DNA of 22,722 bases from Bacteroidota bacterium. Lineage in GTDB: Bacteria; Bacteroidota; Bacteroidia; Bacteroidales; JAAUTT01. Shown here piece after piece: positions 1 to 7,501 of the stretch (positions within the stretch are counted from its first letter, which is position 1; each line of letters begins with the position of its first letter). The translations under genes and the position numbers were made by a program. The stretch is from contig JAEYWD010000036.1 in NCBI GenBank assembly GCA_023429135.1, positions 1 to 22,722 of the forward strand, given 5' to 3'. The notes under the pieces are model-generated. The model made no database searches, was not told where the DNA came from, and worked only from the letters and a program-made list of their open reading frames with translations.

Positions 1-578
1 TTGAGCAGGTAATCGGGAAGCTTCTCGTCGATACGTTGCTTCAGGTCCTTCCAAAGGTTATTCTGAAACTTTTGAATGGTACGCGAAGTTATAAAATTGC
101 TCTTAAGCTTTTCCGTGGTGTTGTAAAATGGCTGCAGCGAAGCATTTATCTGACCTTCCATTTTATCCACAGCTTCAATATCGGGGTGGATAATATTGAG
201 CGAACCATTGTACACATTCGGTTTCCCGAGAATAATGTATTCCTTGCCGGGTTCGTAGTTCTCGAGCACAAACTTCAGTCCCTGAAAAAAAACAAGATCG
301 ATGATGCCTGTGCCATCGGTAAATTTAGCAATCAATCGTTCCTTCGGCTTTTTCCCTTCTTTGGTATAACGGGTTATTTTTCCCCGAACCTGGATGTTGG
401 GCAGCGACGGATCAATTTCTTTGATGGTGTAAAACCTTGTGCGATCGATATATTTATAGGGAAAAAAATACAAAAGATCTTCAACCGTATATATATTCAG
501 CTCTTTGTTGAATAATTCGGCGCGTTTGGGACCAACACCCGGAAGAAATTTTATATCTTGTTCCAAATATTTGTTCAT
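1..578 (-). CDS. recG: ATP-dependent DNA helicase RecG, N-terminal part (3' end outside window)
   Basis: The minus-strand frame is open from the ATG at 576-578 to the window edge, giving about 192 residues of the N-terminal wedge/OB region. It starts MNKYLEQDIKFLPGVGPKRA; the LPGVGPKRAELF helix-hairpin-helix and the DLLYFFPYKYIDR segment near residues 39-51 are hallmarks of Bacteroidota RecG. An OB-type region follows (QVRGKITRY, FTDGTGIIDLVFFQG). RecG is a superfamily 2 branch-migration helicase that remodels stalled forks and Holliday junctions in the cytoplasm. The helicase motifs lie beyond the window. A purine-rich GAAGGAA lies just upstream of the chosen ATG and may serve as a ribosome binding site. 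The gene is divergent from the methyltransferase gene, with only 20 bp between the starts. Confidence 0.93.
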   Translation of the reverse strand, partial: MNKYLEQDIKFLPGVGPKRAELFNKELNIYTVEDLLYFFPYKYIDRTRFYTIKEIDPSLPNIQVRGKITRYTKEGKKPKERLIAKFTDGTGIIDLVFFQGLKFVLENYEPGKEYIILGKPNVYNGSLNIIHPDIEAVDKMEGQINASLQPFYNTTEKLKSNFITSRTIQKFQNNLWKDLKQRIDEKLPDYLL

Positions 579-598
579 CTGTTCCTTCGTTAAATAAT

Positions 599-1384
599 AT
601 GATACACCGAAGGTTAATTGCCAAAGGTATAAAATACTATCTTACATTACCGCACAATACAGGGCATGGAATCCATTCTCCCTTTTTGTTCAGGTTGATA
701 AATGAGGTTTTTTCCAAAGATATAGACTATGATGTCTTTCGCAAAATAGAAAATTACCGACAGCAACTGATTTGGAGTAATGAAAAGTTGCTGGTTTCTG
801 AATTGGGAGCCCGCAGTTCAAGCCGTTCAGGCTATAAAAAGATAAAAAATATCGCTCAAAAAGAATCGACTCCTCATCATTACGGCAGATTGCTTTATAA
901 TCTTGCCAGGGAATTTGAACCTGAAAATATGCTGGAGTTAGGAACCTGTCTGGGAATAGGAACCCTGTATCTTGCCTTGGGAAATCCTTCCGGAAAAGTT
1001 TTTTCTATTGAAGGATCGGCTGAAAAGGCGAGTTTGGCATCATCTATGTTGCAAAAGGAAGCTCCGAATACTGAAATTTTTATTGGTAATTTCGATGAGC
1101 AATTGCCAAAGGTATTGCAGGCAGCCGGCAAGATCGACTTAGCTTTTATTGACGGAAACCACAAAAAGGAATCAACTTTGAAATATTTTAATGATATTCT
1201 GGAATATAGTCATGATAATACCGTTTTTGTTTTCGACGATATCAACTGGTCGCCCGGAATGATGGAAGCATGGCACGAAATTCAGAATTACCCGAAAACC
1301 CGAGTGTGCCTTGATTTATTCCGTATGGGCATTGTTTTATTAAGCCCAAAACTTCAAAAAGAAAATTTTACAATATTTTACTAG
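599..1384 (+). CDS. Class I SAM-dependent methyltransferase (O-methyltransferase-like)
   Basis: A 261-residue Rossmann-type methyltransferase. Residues 112-122 (LELGTCLGIGT) are the glycine-rich SAM-binding motif I, VFSIEGS near 134-140 is the acidic end of strand 2, FIDGNH (183-188) is motif IV, and FDDINWS (212-218) is the following acidic loop. The arrangement resembles the catechol O-methyltransferase-like/YrrM group (Methyltransf_3 or _24), but the substrate cannot be told from sequence. The N-terminal ~95 residues (with GHGIHSPFLFRL) are an extension seen in Bacteroidota members of this kind. It starts 20 bp from the divergent recG start, so its promoter must overlap the recG 5' coding region or be very compact. 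The ATG at 599 is the first in frame, and no clear Shine-Dalgarno precedes it. Confidence 0.8.
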   Translation: MIHRRLIAKGIKYYLTLPHNTGHGIHSPFLFRLINEVFSKDIDYDVFRKIENYRQQLIWSNEKLLVSELGARSSSRSGYKKIKNIAQKESTPHHYGRLLYNLAREFEPENMLELGTCLGIGTLYLALGNPSGKVFSIEGSAEKASLASSMLQKEAPNTEIFIGNFDEQLPKVLQAAGKIDLAFIDGNHKKESTLKYFNDILEYSHDNTVFVFDDINWSPGMMEAWHEIQNYPKTRVCLDLFRMGIVLLSPKLQKENFTIFY

Positions 1385-1400
1385 TATATTTGTTTAAAAA

Positions 1401-1556
1401 AGGGCTATTAGGCTTTAGGCTATAGGTTAAGAATGAAGAAATGAAAGAATGAAATAATGAAATAATGAAAGAGCGAATATCAAAACTCTGTAATTTTAAT
1501 TTTCTTATGGTTTTATTATTTTCTTATTTCCTAACCCCTAAACCCCTAACTCCTAA
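1401..1556. repeat. Long imperfect inverted repeat / foldable intergenic element
   Basis: The gap between the methyltransferase and ABC genes is built from two complementary low-complexity arms. The left arm (about 1401-1472) runs from G-rich TTAGG-like units into short GAATGAA/AATAATGAAA repeats. The right arm (about 1495-1556) has T-rich TTATTTTC units followed by CCTAACCCCTAAACCCC. Read in reverse complement, the right arm gives the same order: TTAGGGG units, then A-rich AAATAAGAAA units. The RNA could therefore fold into one long imperfect stem. It may be a decayed miniature element or a simple-sequence expansion; I cannot tell which. Confidence 0.5.
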
Positions 1557-1581
1557 AAACCTATCTTAAAACTTAACTCAC

Positions 1582-2286
1582 ATGGAAGAAATCATCAGGT
1601 TTCAGGACATTTTCAAACACTACCGCGTAGGTTCAATGGTGGTGGAGGCTTTGCGTAAAGTCACACTGAGCATTCACCGAAACGAGTATCTGGCTATTAT
1701 GGGACCTTCGGGTTCCGGCAAATCAACATTGATGAATATTTTAGGTTGCCTCGATACTCCCACAGGGGGCGCTTATTATATGAATGGCCTCGACGTAAGC
1801 AAAATGGAAGATAACCAACTGGCCGAAATCAGGAATAAAGAAATTGGTTTTGTATTTCAGACATTTAACCTGTTGCCCCGTTATTCGGCGCTTGAGAATG
1901 TGATGTTACCTTTGATTTATGCCGGTGTTCCTAAAGAGGAGCGCATAGAAAGAGCACACCTGGTGTTGGATCAGGTAGGTCTGAAGGACCGCATGAGTCA
2001 CAGGCCGAATGAGTTGTCGGGTGGTCAGCGGCAGCGTGTGGCAGTAGCCCGGGCGCTTGTTAACAAGCCTACCATTATTCTTGCCGACGAACCTACAGGT
2101 AACCTCGACTCAAAAACATCAGTCGATATTATGAACCTGTTTGCCGAAATTCATTCCAAGGGCAATACCATTGTGCTGGTTACGCACGAAGAAGATATCG
2201 CCCAGCATGCCCATCGGATAGTGCGTTTACGCGACGGTCTGGTAGAAAGCGATGTTCATAAGAAACCTGAAAAGGCTGCTTTATAA
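1582..2286 (+). CDS. ABC transporter ATP-binding protein (LolD/MacB type)
   Basis: A 234-residue nucleotide-binding subunit of the MacB/LolD/FtsE-like family. It has Walker A GPSGSGKST (41-49), Q-loop Q93 in VFQTFNLLPR, signature LSGGQ (145-149), Walker B IILADE with E170, D-loop around GNLDSKT (173-179) and switch histidine H202. All catalytic residues are intact. The family drives lipoprotein sorting, antimicrobial or peptide efflux, or mechanotransmission together with FtsX-fold permeases. No permease gene lies next to it, so the partner must be encoded elsewhere and the substrate is unknown. The start MEEIIRFQDIFKHY is the natural N-terminus of the family. The gene is preceded by the 1401-1556 inverted repeat. 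Confidence 0.9.
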   Translation: MEEIIRFQDIFKHYRVGSMVVEALRKVTLSIHRNEYLAIMGPSGSGKSTLMNILGCLDTPTGGAYYMNGLDVSKMEDNQLAEIRNKEIGFVFQTFNLLPRYSALENVMLPLIYAGVPKEERIERAHLVLDQVGLKDRMSHRPNELSGGQRQRVAVARALVNKPTIILADEPTGNLDSKTSVDIMNLFAEIHSKGNTIVLVTHEEDIAQHAHRIVRLRDGLVESDVHKKPEKAAL

Positions 2287-2609
2287 TTATTATTGTCCGA
2301 TAAAAATTTTAAGGAATTAGACACATAATGATAAAAGGTTCTGTCTTCTGCGTTAAGTTGGCTAAGCCGATTGCTTCGTAATTCCCTTGAACGGGCTACA
2401 TTTACTAAGAAATTGTATTTAAAGGCTTCGCCGTGCTTCGATATTGGATATTATGGTAATCCGATGATTCAAAATCAGGGGGAAATATCATTTAACAACT
2501 TTAAAAACTTTTTAACAATAGCAAAACATAACTATTGCCAGTACGTTTCAAGAAGCGTATTTTAAGGTGCTATTCTTTGGAATGGCGGGAAAGTTTAACA
2601 AATATATCA
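2287..2609. other. Intergenic stretch, no supported gene
   Basis: About 320 bp separate the ABC ATPase from the adenosyltransferase. A 64-codon open frame (2371-2565) lacks any recognisable motif, and its composition looks non-coding. A run of AACTTT-like A/T-rich sequence at about 2490-2520 and a short inverted repeat CAATAG/CTATTG (about 2516-2537) are the only structures seen. The promoter of the downstream gene probably lies here, but no good TAnnTTTG box was found. Confidence 0.5.
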
Positions 2610-3158
2610 ATGAAGATTTATACAAAAACCGGAGATAAAGGACAAACCTCGTTAATTGGAGGGAAAAGAGTTCCTAAGTCGCACGACCGGATTGAGGCTT
2701 ATGGAACAGTGGATGAACTGCTGTCGTACATCGGATTGTTGCGCGATATGGAAATAGGCGCCGATGAAAAGAATTTTCTGATCCAGATTCAGGACCGTTT
2801 GATGATTTGCGCTGCTATTCTTGCAGCCGATTGTGAGGACTGTGGTTTTAAGATTCCCGAGATACTCGATTCGGATATCAGGGAACTGGAACAGGAAATG
2901 GATAAAATGGATGCAGAACTTGAACCGCTTGCGAGCTTTGTGTTGCCCGGCGGACACATAGCAATATCGCACTGCCATGTTGCAAGAACGATCTGCCGGA
3001 GGGCCGAACGGATAGTTGTTCGTCTTTCGGAGAATTTTTTTGTACCTGATAAATTGATAAAATATATCAACCGACTCTCTGATTATCTGTTTGTTTTAGC
3101 CCGAAAGCTTACAAAAGATTTTAAAATTGAAGAAATTCCATGGAAAGCTAGATTGTAA
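2610..3158 (+). CDS. Cob(I)yrinic acid a,c-diamide adenosyltransferase, PduO type
   Basis: A 182-residue ATP:cob(I)alamin adenosyltransferase (PF01923, PduO/MMAB type) that transfers the adenosyl group of ATP to cob(I)alamin to form adenosylcobalamin. The N-terminal ATP-binding motif TKTGDKGQTSL is at residues 5-15, RIEAYGTVDELLSYIG follows at 27-42, the arginine-rich ARTICRRAER helix is at 125-134, and NRLSDYLF at 154-161. Length matches the family. An upstream in-frame ATG at 2535 would add 25 residues with no family similarity; the start at 2610 puts the conserved MKIYTKTGDKG at the N-terminus, so I chose it. Adenosylcobalamin probably serves methylmalonyl-CoA mutase or ribonucleotide reductase encoded elsewhere. 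It is followed 72 bp later by the DUF2795 gene and may be co-transcribed with it. Confidence 0.92.
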   Translation: MKIYTKTGDKGQTSLIGGKRVPKSHDRIEAYGTVDELLSYIGLLRDMEIGADEKNFLIQIQDRLMICAAILAADCEDCGFKIPEILDSDIRELEQEMDKMDAELEPLASFVLPGGHIAISHCHVARTICRRAERIVVRLSENFFVPDKLIKYINRLSDYLFVLARKLTKDFKIEEIPWKARL

Positions 3159-3230
3159 ATTAAAAAAATATTTATAATTTCAGCCAACCTTTGAAATATC
3201 TATTTAGTTAATTTATAAAAAGTTAGCCCT

Positions 3231-3452
3231 ATGTATTGGACTTTAGAACTGGCGTCGAAACTTGAAGATGCTCCCTGGCCAGCAACAAAAGAGGAGCTCA
3301 TTGATTTTGCAATTCGTTCAGGTGCGCCACTTGAAGTAATTGAAAATTTACAGGAAATTGAAGATGAAGGAGAAATATATGAGAGTATAGAAGATATTTG
3401 GCCTGACTATCCAAGTAAAGACGACTTTTTCTTCAACGAGGAAGAATATTAA
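3231..3452 (+). CDS. DUF2795 domain-containing small acidic protein
   Basis: A 73-residue protein that matches, from memory of the family, the highly conserved Bacteroidota DUF2795 proteins. It begins MYWTLELASKLEDAPWPATK, continues with RSGAPLEVIENLQEIEDEGE, and ends in a very acidic DDFFFNEEEY tail. The function is unknown. The strong conservation and small size suggest an adaptor or a nucleic-acid/protein-binding role, but this is inference only. It has no signal peptide or membrane segment. A perfect palindrome and then a strong terminator follow immediately, so it is the last gene of its transcript. Confidence 0.9.
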   Translation: MYWTLELASKLEDAPWPATKEELIDFAIRSGAPLEVIENLQEIEDEGEIYESIEDIWPDYPSKDDFFFNEEEY

Positions 3453-3455
3453 AAA

Positions 3456-3477
3456 GGCGGAAATAATTATTTCCGCC
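3456..3477. terminator. 22-bp perfect palindrome right after the DUF2795 stop
   Basis: Bases 3456-3465 (GGCGGAAATA) pair with 3468-3477 (TATTTCCGCC) around a two-base centre. It starts 4 nt after the stop codon. The T-run that follows is interrupted (GGAATTTTC), so it may be a weak terminator or an RNA 3'-end stabiliser acting with the next hairpin. Confidence 0.6.
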
Positions 3478-3510
3478 GGAATTTTCTCGAAAATACTGAT
3501 TGGTGTACTG

Positions 3511-3537
3511 AGCTGAATTTGTAATTCAGCTTTTTTT
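3511..3537 (+). terminator. Rho-independent terminator
   Basis: AGCTGAATT (3511-3519) pairs perfectly with AATTCAGCT (3523-3531) over a three-base loop, and an uninterrupted T-run follows (3531-3537). This is the textbook intrinsic terminator geometry on the plus strand, ending the adenosyltransferase/DUF2795 unit. Confidence 0.85.
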
Positions 3538-3603
3538 GTTTGAGTGGATTGTTTGTCAGGGCCTGGCTTTTATTGTTTACCCGGTTGAGAGTTTTTTTAT
3601 AAA

Positions 3604-4098
3604 TCAGTTCTGTATCAAATCGTAATTTCTTTTTGTAATTATACTCTTTATTGCGTTTTGCAAGTCAATAATTGTAGAATCCGCTTGTTCTGTAAAATTA
3701 CCACCATTTATAAAACATGGTGAAGTCAATATAAAATAATCTTTAGTTTCGCCATAGTAAATTGGGACACACCATGAATAAATCTGTTGAGATTTAATTA
3801 ACTCAATTAATTCCTGTTTCTGATCTATCGGATATAAATCAAGAACGAGAGTTGGATTGGCCTTGGCGCCGTACTGCTGTAATTCTCTGTTCGGATTTTT
3901 GTATTTTATTATTGCAATCGGGTCCTTGGAATTTCTTGGAATATCATTTTTATCAAAGTCTTTTTGAATAATTTCGCAATCCCAACCATTGGGTTTTATG
4001 CTACAAAAGTCATCAAAGGTTGGATTCTTTTCTTCTTTTTCACACGACAAAAGTGAAGTCAAAATAAAGAGAAATAATAATGATTTAATGGTTTTCAT
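3604..4098 (-). CDS. Predicted lipoprotein of unknown function
   Basis: A 164-residue protein with a lipoprotein signal: positively charged MKTIK, a hydrophobic core LLFLFILTSL, and lipobox LLSC with the acylated Cys at residue 19. CEKEEK follows, an acidic/charged start that in Bacteroidota can favour surface export. The mature part has three further cysteines and no family I recognise. It ends in a charged/amphipathic stretch. It is encoded on the same strand as, and 192 bp downstream of, the 368-aa gene at 4291-5397; the two could share a transcript, but the gap is large enough for an independent promoter. Its 3' end faces the terminator of the plus-strand unit. Confidence 0.75.
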   Translation of the reverse strand: MKTIKSLLFLFILTSLLSCEKEEKNPTFDDFCSIKPNGWDCEIIQKDFDKNDIPRNSKDPIAIIKYKNPNRELQQYGAKANPTLVLDLYPIDQKQELIELIKSQQIYSWCVPIYYGETKDYFILTSPCFINGGNFTEQADSTIIDLQNAIKSIITKRNYDLIQN

Positions 4099-4290
4099 TT
4101 CTTTATGTATGATTTTCAGATTAGATGCCTGATCACGTAATTGGTTGCGCGTATTCCCAAATTAAAATCAATCAATTCATCTATCCAACTCATAAATAGG
4201 GTACTCCAATTTTAGGATGGATGTAGTTCAATCCCTAATTCAAGCAGAGGCAGATTGCGCCACCGGATTCCTAATTTACCGGTTGAGGTT

Positions 4291-5397
4291 TTATTTCCAG
4301 AATTGCCACCATTTCTTTTCATTATTCGAAGGTTTTGAATGCGTATCAGGCAGCTCAATTCCCCTTTTTTTGAATTCATTCATTAAGCTGCTCATTTTGG
4401 TTAGTGCCTCAATATTTGTTCTTGCATTTGGAATAGACACAATTGAATAAAATTCGTTATTTAATTCTTTTTCGGAAAATGCAGAATAATCCACGTCTGA
4501 AGATTCATTTACTTTATTAATGTCGTTTTGTGGCGCAATTTGCTTTCCGTCGTAGAAAAAAGAAAGCTTAATACCTGACTTTGTTAATGCCTGAACCAAT
4601 GTTTGCGCCATTTCATTTTCTTCTATCTGCTTCACGTAACTATTGCATTTTTCGATCAATTGACTTGTTAATGGAATGGAATTATCAAGATAATATGAAA
4701 TTTGTCCGCCAAATATTTTCCTATTCATTGCCATCACCATAATTTGCTGAAAAGATACATTCACTGTATTAGTTAATTCATCAATTGTTTTACTTGAGAC
4801 TTCGACTTTATAATTATTTGTCTTGCCACTTTCAATAATTTTGAAATTCTGATCCGGGTCGTCGTTCAGGTTTTCTCCAGCCATGGCAATAATATCACCA
4901 CTCTGAACCAAAAATACATGCTCTGAAATTGGGTCCTGCTGAGGATTTTCGTAATACTTTTTTATTACTGCAGGAAATTTAAGCCGGAGATCAGAATTCG
5001 AGTCTATTGCAATTAAGTGTCCTTTAAAAGGAATGCCAACCATTAAACTGCTAACTCCTAATTTATTTGCCAATTCATTCATGAATTCCGGGTCCATTAT
5101 TTTTTCACTTGCATATTCATGGCCAGTCACAAAAATTATAGTAGAACCTTCGACATCCTTAAAGTCAATATTAGGTTCGACTTTCTTTAAATTTCGTAAA
5201 GAATGTTCAATTAATTCGGGAAGTTTGTTATCATATTCCTCTTTACTGCCTGCACCTTCGTAGGTAATCCTGTCTCCTTCATCTGTTCCGAATGCTACTA
5301 TTGGAGAAGACATACTGTTGAATAATAATTTTTTATAGAATAGTTCAGATTCTTTTCTGTAGCCCGAAGGTTTTAAAATTGGCATTAATTGTCCCAT
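4291..5397 (-). CDS. Uncharacterised 368-aa protein with aromatic C-terminal tail
   Basis: I do not recognise this family with certainty. There is no signal peptide and no membrane segment. Residues 80-130 (with STIIFVTGHEY and MVGIPFKGHLIAID) look like alternating strands of a globular alpha/beta domain, and SEHVFLVQSGDIIAMAG (159-174) is faintly reminiscent of DUF1444-type proteins. Residues 200-345 are predicted mixed helix/strand. The protein ends in a charged linker (SKPSNNEKK) and the aromatic tail WWQFWK, a short motif at the very C-terminus of many unrelated bacterial proteins that may dock to a membrane or partner. The start MGQLMPILKP is the first ATG; an alternative is Met5. It is the upstream gene of a possible pair with the lipoprotein. 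Confidence 0.7.
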   Translation of the reverse strand: MGQLMPILKPSGYRKESELFYKKLLFNSMSSPIVAFGTDEGDRITYEGAGSKEEYDNKLPELIEHSLRNLKKVEPNIDFKDVEGSTIIFVTGHEYASEKIMDPEFMNELANKLGVSSLMVGIPFKGHLIAIDSNSDLRLKFPAVIKKYYENPQQDPISEHVFLVQSGDIIAMAGENLNDDPDQNFKIIESGKTNNYKVEVSSKTIDELTNTVNVSFQQIMVMAMNRKIFGGQISYYLDNSIPLTSQLIEKCNSYVKQIEENEMAQTLVQALTKSGIKLSFFYDGKQIAPQNDINKVNESSDVDYSAFSEKELNNEFYSIVSIPNARTNIEALTKMSSLMNEFKKRGIELPDTHSKPSNNEKKWWQFWK

Positions 5398-5533
5398 AAT
5401 CTTTATTTTATTAGGTTTTAATTCAATCTGTTATATACTGGTCATTAAATGAGTTGTAACGGCCAATGGCTTCTCCTGGCAGTTATATTTACTGGATGGT
5501 ATACCCTTTTACCTGTTGTATTGTTTCATCATT

Positions 5534-5671
5534 TCAATTTAACCGGTGAACATTTTCGATTACCCAGGTAAAATCGGCAAACGACCCTGGCCAGCCATGA
5601 AAAAGCATTAAGGAGTGGCGTTTGTATCAGGCGATTTTAATATGCAGATAATGGATACGTTACCAATCAGT
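5534..5671 (-). pseudogene. Remnant of an epoxide-hydrolase-like alpha/beta hydrolase
   Basis: In the 440-bp gap 5398-5837, one minus-strand frame reads RIHYLHIKIA, a stop, then YKRHSLMLFHGWPGSFADF and TWVIENVHRLN, then a stop at 5534-5536. IHYLHIK followed by the HGWPGSF oxyanion-hole motif is the diagnostic order of the epoxide hydrolase N-terminal family (EHN plus alpha/beta hydrolase). The frame is cut by TGA and TAA codons, and the catalytic remainder is absent. I therefore call it a decayed gene fragment. The rest of the gap (5398-5533, 5672-5837) shows nothing I can assign. Confidence 0.55.
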
Positions 5672-5837
5672 TTACAAACTCCTGAATATTCATGTTAAAT
5701 CTTTTCCGGGTTATTTGTCATATTCGACCCTCCGGATTGTCGCTTGTACACTGCTAACCGTTTACTTTGATTAACGAAATTTGAACAGAAACAAAATGCA
5801 GTTAACAGGGTTTAAAGAGTATATTTAAAACAGATTT

Positions 5838-6434
5838 ATGAGAAAAATAGTTGTACTATCCATGATCACACTTGATGGAGTGATGCAGGGTCCCGGCGGG
5901 CCGGAAGAAGACACCGCCAACGGTTTCGGATATGGTGGTTGGATAGCGCCTTATGATGATGAAGTTACGGGTAAGTTGATGGAAAGATTATTGAAACCTT
6001 CCGATCTTCTTTTAGGCAGAAAAACATTTGAAATATGGGAGAACTACTGGCCACAGCATGCAAGTGTATGGCCCGGTATCAACGAGGTTACCAAATATGT
6101 TATTTCCACCACCAGGAATAAGTCGGACTGGAGTAATTCTGTTTTCTTCACCAGCGTTGCCGACATCGAAAAGCTAAAAAAATCCGATGGCTCCGATATT
6201 CAGGTTTGGGGCAGCAGTGAACTTATCCAACTTCTGCTGAAGAATGATATGGTTGACGAACTCTGGCTTATGATTCACCCGTTAACGCTTGGCCAGGGGA
6301 AAAAGCTTTTCACCAGCGGACCAATTCCCGCAGCATTTACACTAACCGAGAGTATAGTTACATCAACCGGAGTTATCATCGCCAACTACAAGCGGGCAGG
6401 GGAGGTGAGGACCGGAACAGTGGGGGCAGGATAA
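5838..6434 (+). CDS. Dihydrofolate reductase-fold (RibD C-terminal) family protein
   Basis: A 198-residue protein of the RibD_C/DHFR-like superfamily (YwjB/YyaP type). Typical features in order are MRKIVVLSMITLDGVMQGPG at the N-terminus, a GWIAPYDDE segment (35-42), LLLGRKTFEIW (58-67, the NADPH-binding/GRxT region), KYVISTTR (86-93), IQVWGSSELIQLLL (121-134, the G-[SG]-x-x-L dinucleotide loop) and DELWLMIHPLTLGQGKKLF (140-158). The family probably reduces small molecules with NAD(P)H, but members of this kind are mostly uncharacterised. The last ~10 residues (RTGTVGAG) look non-conserved and run into the REP region, so the stop could have been acquired when repeats inserted. It appears to be a single-gene unit. 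Confidence 0.85.
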   Translation: MRKIVVLSMITLDGVMQGPGGPEEDTANGFGYGGWIAPYDDEVTGKLMERLLKPSDLLLGRKTFEIWENYWPQHASVWPGINEVTKYVISTTRNKSDWSNSVFFTSVADIEKLKKSDGSDIQVWGSSELIQLLLKNDMVDELWLMIHPLTLGQGKKLFTSGPIPAAFTLTESIVTSTGVIIANYKRAGEVRTGTVGAG

Positions 6435-6443
6435 ATACGAGGC

Positions 6444-6740
6444 CTACGAAGATTGCAGGATTGATGGCCCGTTTTTTCCGAGCCCTGAAATCCGGTTATC
6501 GGGCTGACTTCTGAAGATGTCGGGGCTACGCCCCTCCGGTTGCTGTTGGGTCTATCGCTTCTACGAAGATTGTAGGGCTAACGCCCCTTTTTTTCATATA
6601 CAGAGGTGGAAAAATAAAGAATTTTTTGAGGGGTAATCAAAAAAGCAGTTTTTGTTATTTTTCAGAAACAGGGGCATAGCCCTGTTATCTTCGTAGTATT
6701 CGATAAAATGGATTTTATGAGGGGTGTAGCCCTGAAATCT
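6444..6740. repeat. REP-like palindromic repeat cluster next to RAYT gene
   Basis: At least five related copies were found. Direct: 6444-6459 (CTACGAAGATTGCAGG, decayed palindrome), 6510-6535 (CTGAAGATGTC then GGGGCTACGCCCC), and 6561-6588 (CTACGAAGATTGT, then AGGGCTAACGCCCCT). Inverted: 6670-6696 (AGGGGCATAGCCCT then GTTATCTTCGTAG) and 6720-6740 (AGGGGTGTAGCCCT then GAAATCT). A partial inverted copy (AGCCCTGAAATC) lies at 6481-6492. Each unit is a conserved CTACGAAGAT head plus a GC-rich hairpin. The 6561 and 6670 copies face each other like a BIME and could form one large stem-loop. The last copy ends one base before the stop codon of the transposase gene. Confidence 0.8.
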
Positions 6741-6741
6741 A

Positions 6742-7203
6742 TTAATCATACCAATCAAACAAATATTTTGGATCATATTCAATTTCAAATTTCTTGAGAA
6801 ACAATAAATATTCCTCCCTGAATGATTGTTTTTTATGATGTTCCGGTTGGTTCAATATGTACTTCACTACATGGTCAATATGAGATTTGGAATAGGTAAA
6901 AGCGCCAAAACCGTCTTGCCACTTAAAATGACCTGTTATGTATTTTCTATCATTCAACCAGTTGCTTGAACCCGATTTAACCTGTTCCATCAACTTTGAT
7001 GGTGCGAGCGTCGGGTGCATCCCAACAAATATATGCGTATGGTCAGGATTACAATAGATTGCATAGGTTTTACACTTGTGGTTGTTAACTATCCCACATA
7101 TAACCTTTTCCAATTCGTCTCTGAAGGATTCTTTGATCAGATTTCCCCGGCCATCGACCGTAAAAACATATTGAACATATAACTGGGTGTAAGTATTAGG
7201 CAT
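6742..7203 (-). CDS. REP-associated tyrosine transposase (IS200/IS605 Y1 transposase family)
   Basis: A 153-residue Y1 HUH-type single-strand DNA transposase. The metal-binding histidines are in DHTHIFVGMHP (H55, H57). The nucleophilic tyrosine is most likely Y115 in HVVKYILNQ, the usual helix ahead of the glutamine. The N-terminus (TQLYVQYVFTVDGR) gives the first strand, and KWQDGFGAFTYS (94-105) precedes the catalytic helix. Length and the C-terminal EYDPKYLFDWYD extension fit RAYT/Bacteroidota orphan Y1 proteins. The frame is intact. There is no accompanying TnpB, and no conventional IS ends are seen. Instead, REP-like hairpins crowd its 3' side, which is the classic context of domesticated RAYT genes that mobilise REP sequences. 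Confidence 0.88.
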   Translation of the reverse strand: MPNTYTQLYVQYVFTVDGRGNLIKESFRDELEKVICGIVNNHKCKTYAIYCNPDHTHIFVGMHPTLAPSKLMEQVKSGSSNWLNDRKYITGHFKWQDGFGAFTYSKSHIDHVVKYILNQPEHHKKQSFREEYLLFLKKFEIEYDPKYLFDWYD

Positions 7204-7501
7204 TGTTTAGATACGAATTTTATCTTATCTTATTGGTTATTTAATTGTACTAATTTACAAATTAATTACTTTATAACGGTATAGAGTGTGGTAGTTATTG
7301 AAGGGGAATTCTTAAAATCATGAAAGGTTTGCGAGTTATTTAACATTCTTAATTTGCGCCTACCTGTATTCTGAATATCAGTGGTATATTTTTACCTGAA
7401 TACCCTTTTTAATTGATTGAGTGTCTTTATCTCCAAAAGATAAAATCATATTTACCACAATCGTTACTTACAACAAAAAGTAAGTAAATTTTTTTTAAAC
7501 A
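7204..7501. other. AT-rich intergenic region, nothing recognised
   Basis: This region lies between the RAYT start and the terminator at 7502. It is AT-rich without an open frame of note and, unlike the 3' side of the RAYT gene, without REP-like copies. It must contain the RAYT promoter, but no exact TAnnTTTG box was found on the minus strand. Confidence 0.5.

Noticed and set aside
1530..1562. Telomere-like CCTAACCCC repeats
   Set aside because: Too short and degenerate, in a bacterial context and paired with a complementary arm; read as part of an inverted repeat instead.
2371..2565. 64-codon open frame between the ABC and adenosyltransferase genes
   Set aside because: No motif, no ribosome binding site, and composition like the surrounding non-coding DNA.
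2535..2609. Upstream ATG extension of the adenosyltransferase
   Set aside because: The added 25 residues show no family similarity, while the ATG at 2610 gives the conserved MKIYTKTGDKG start.
6742..7203. Ordinary IS200/IS605 element
   Set aside because: No TnpB and no typical left/right ends; the surrounding REP-like hairpins fit a RAYT instead.
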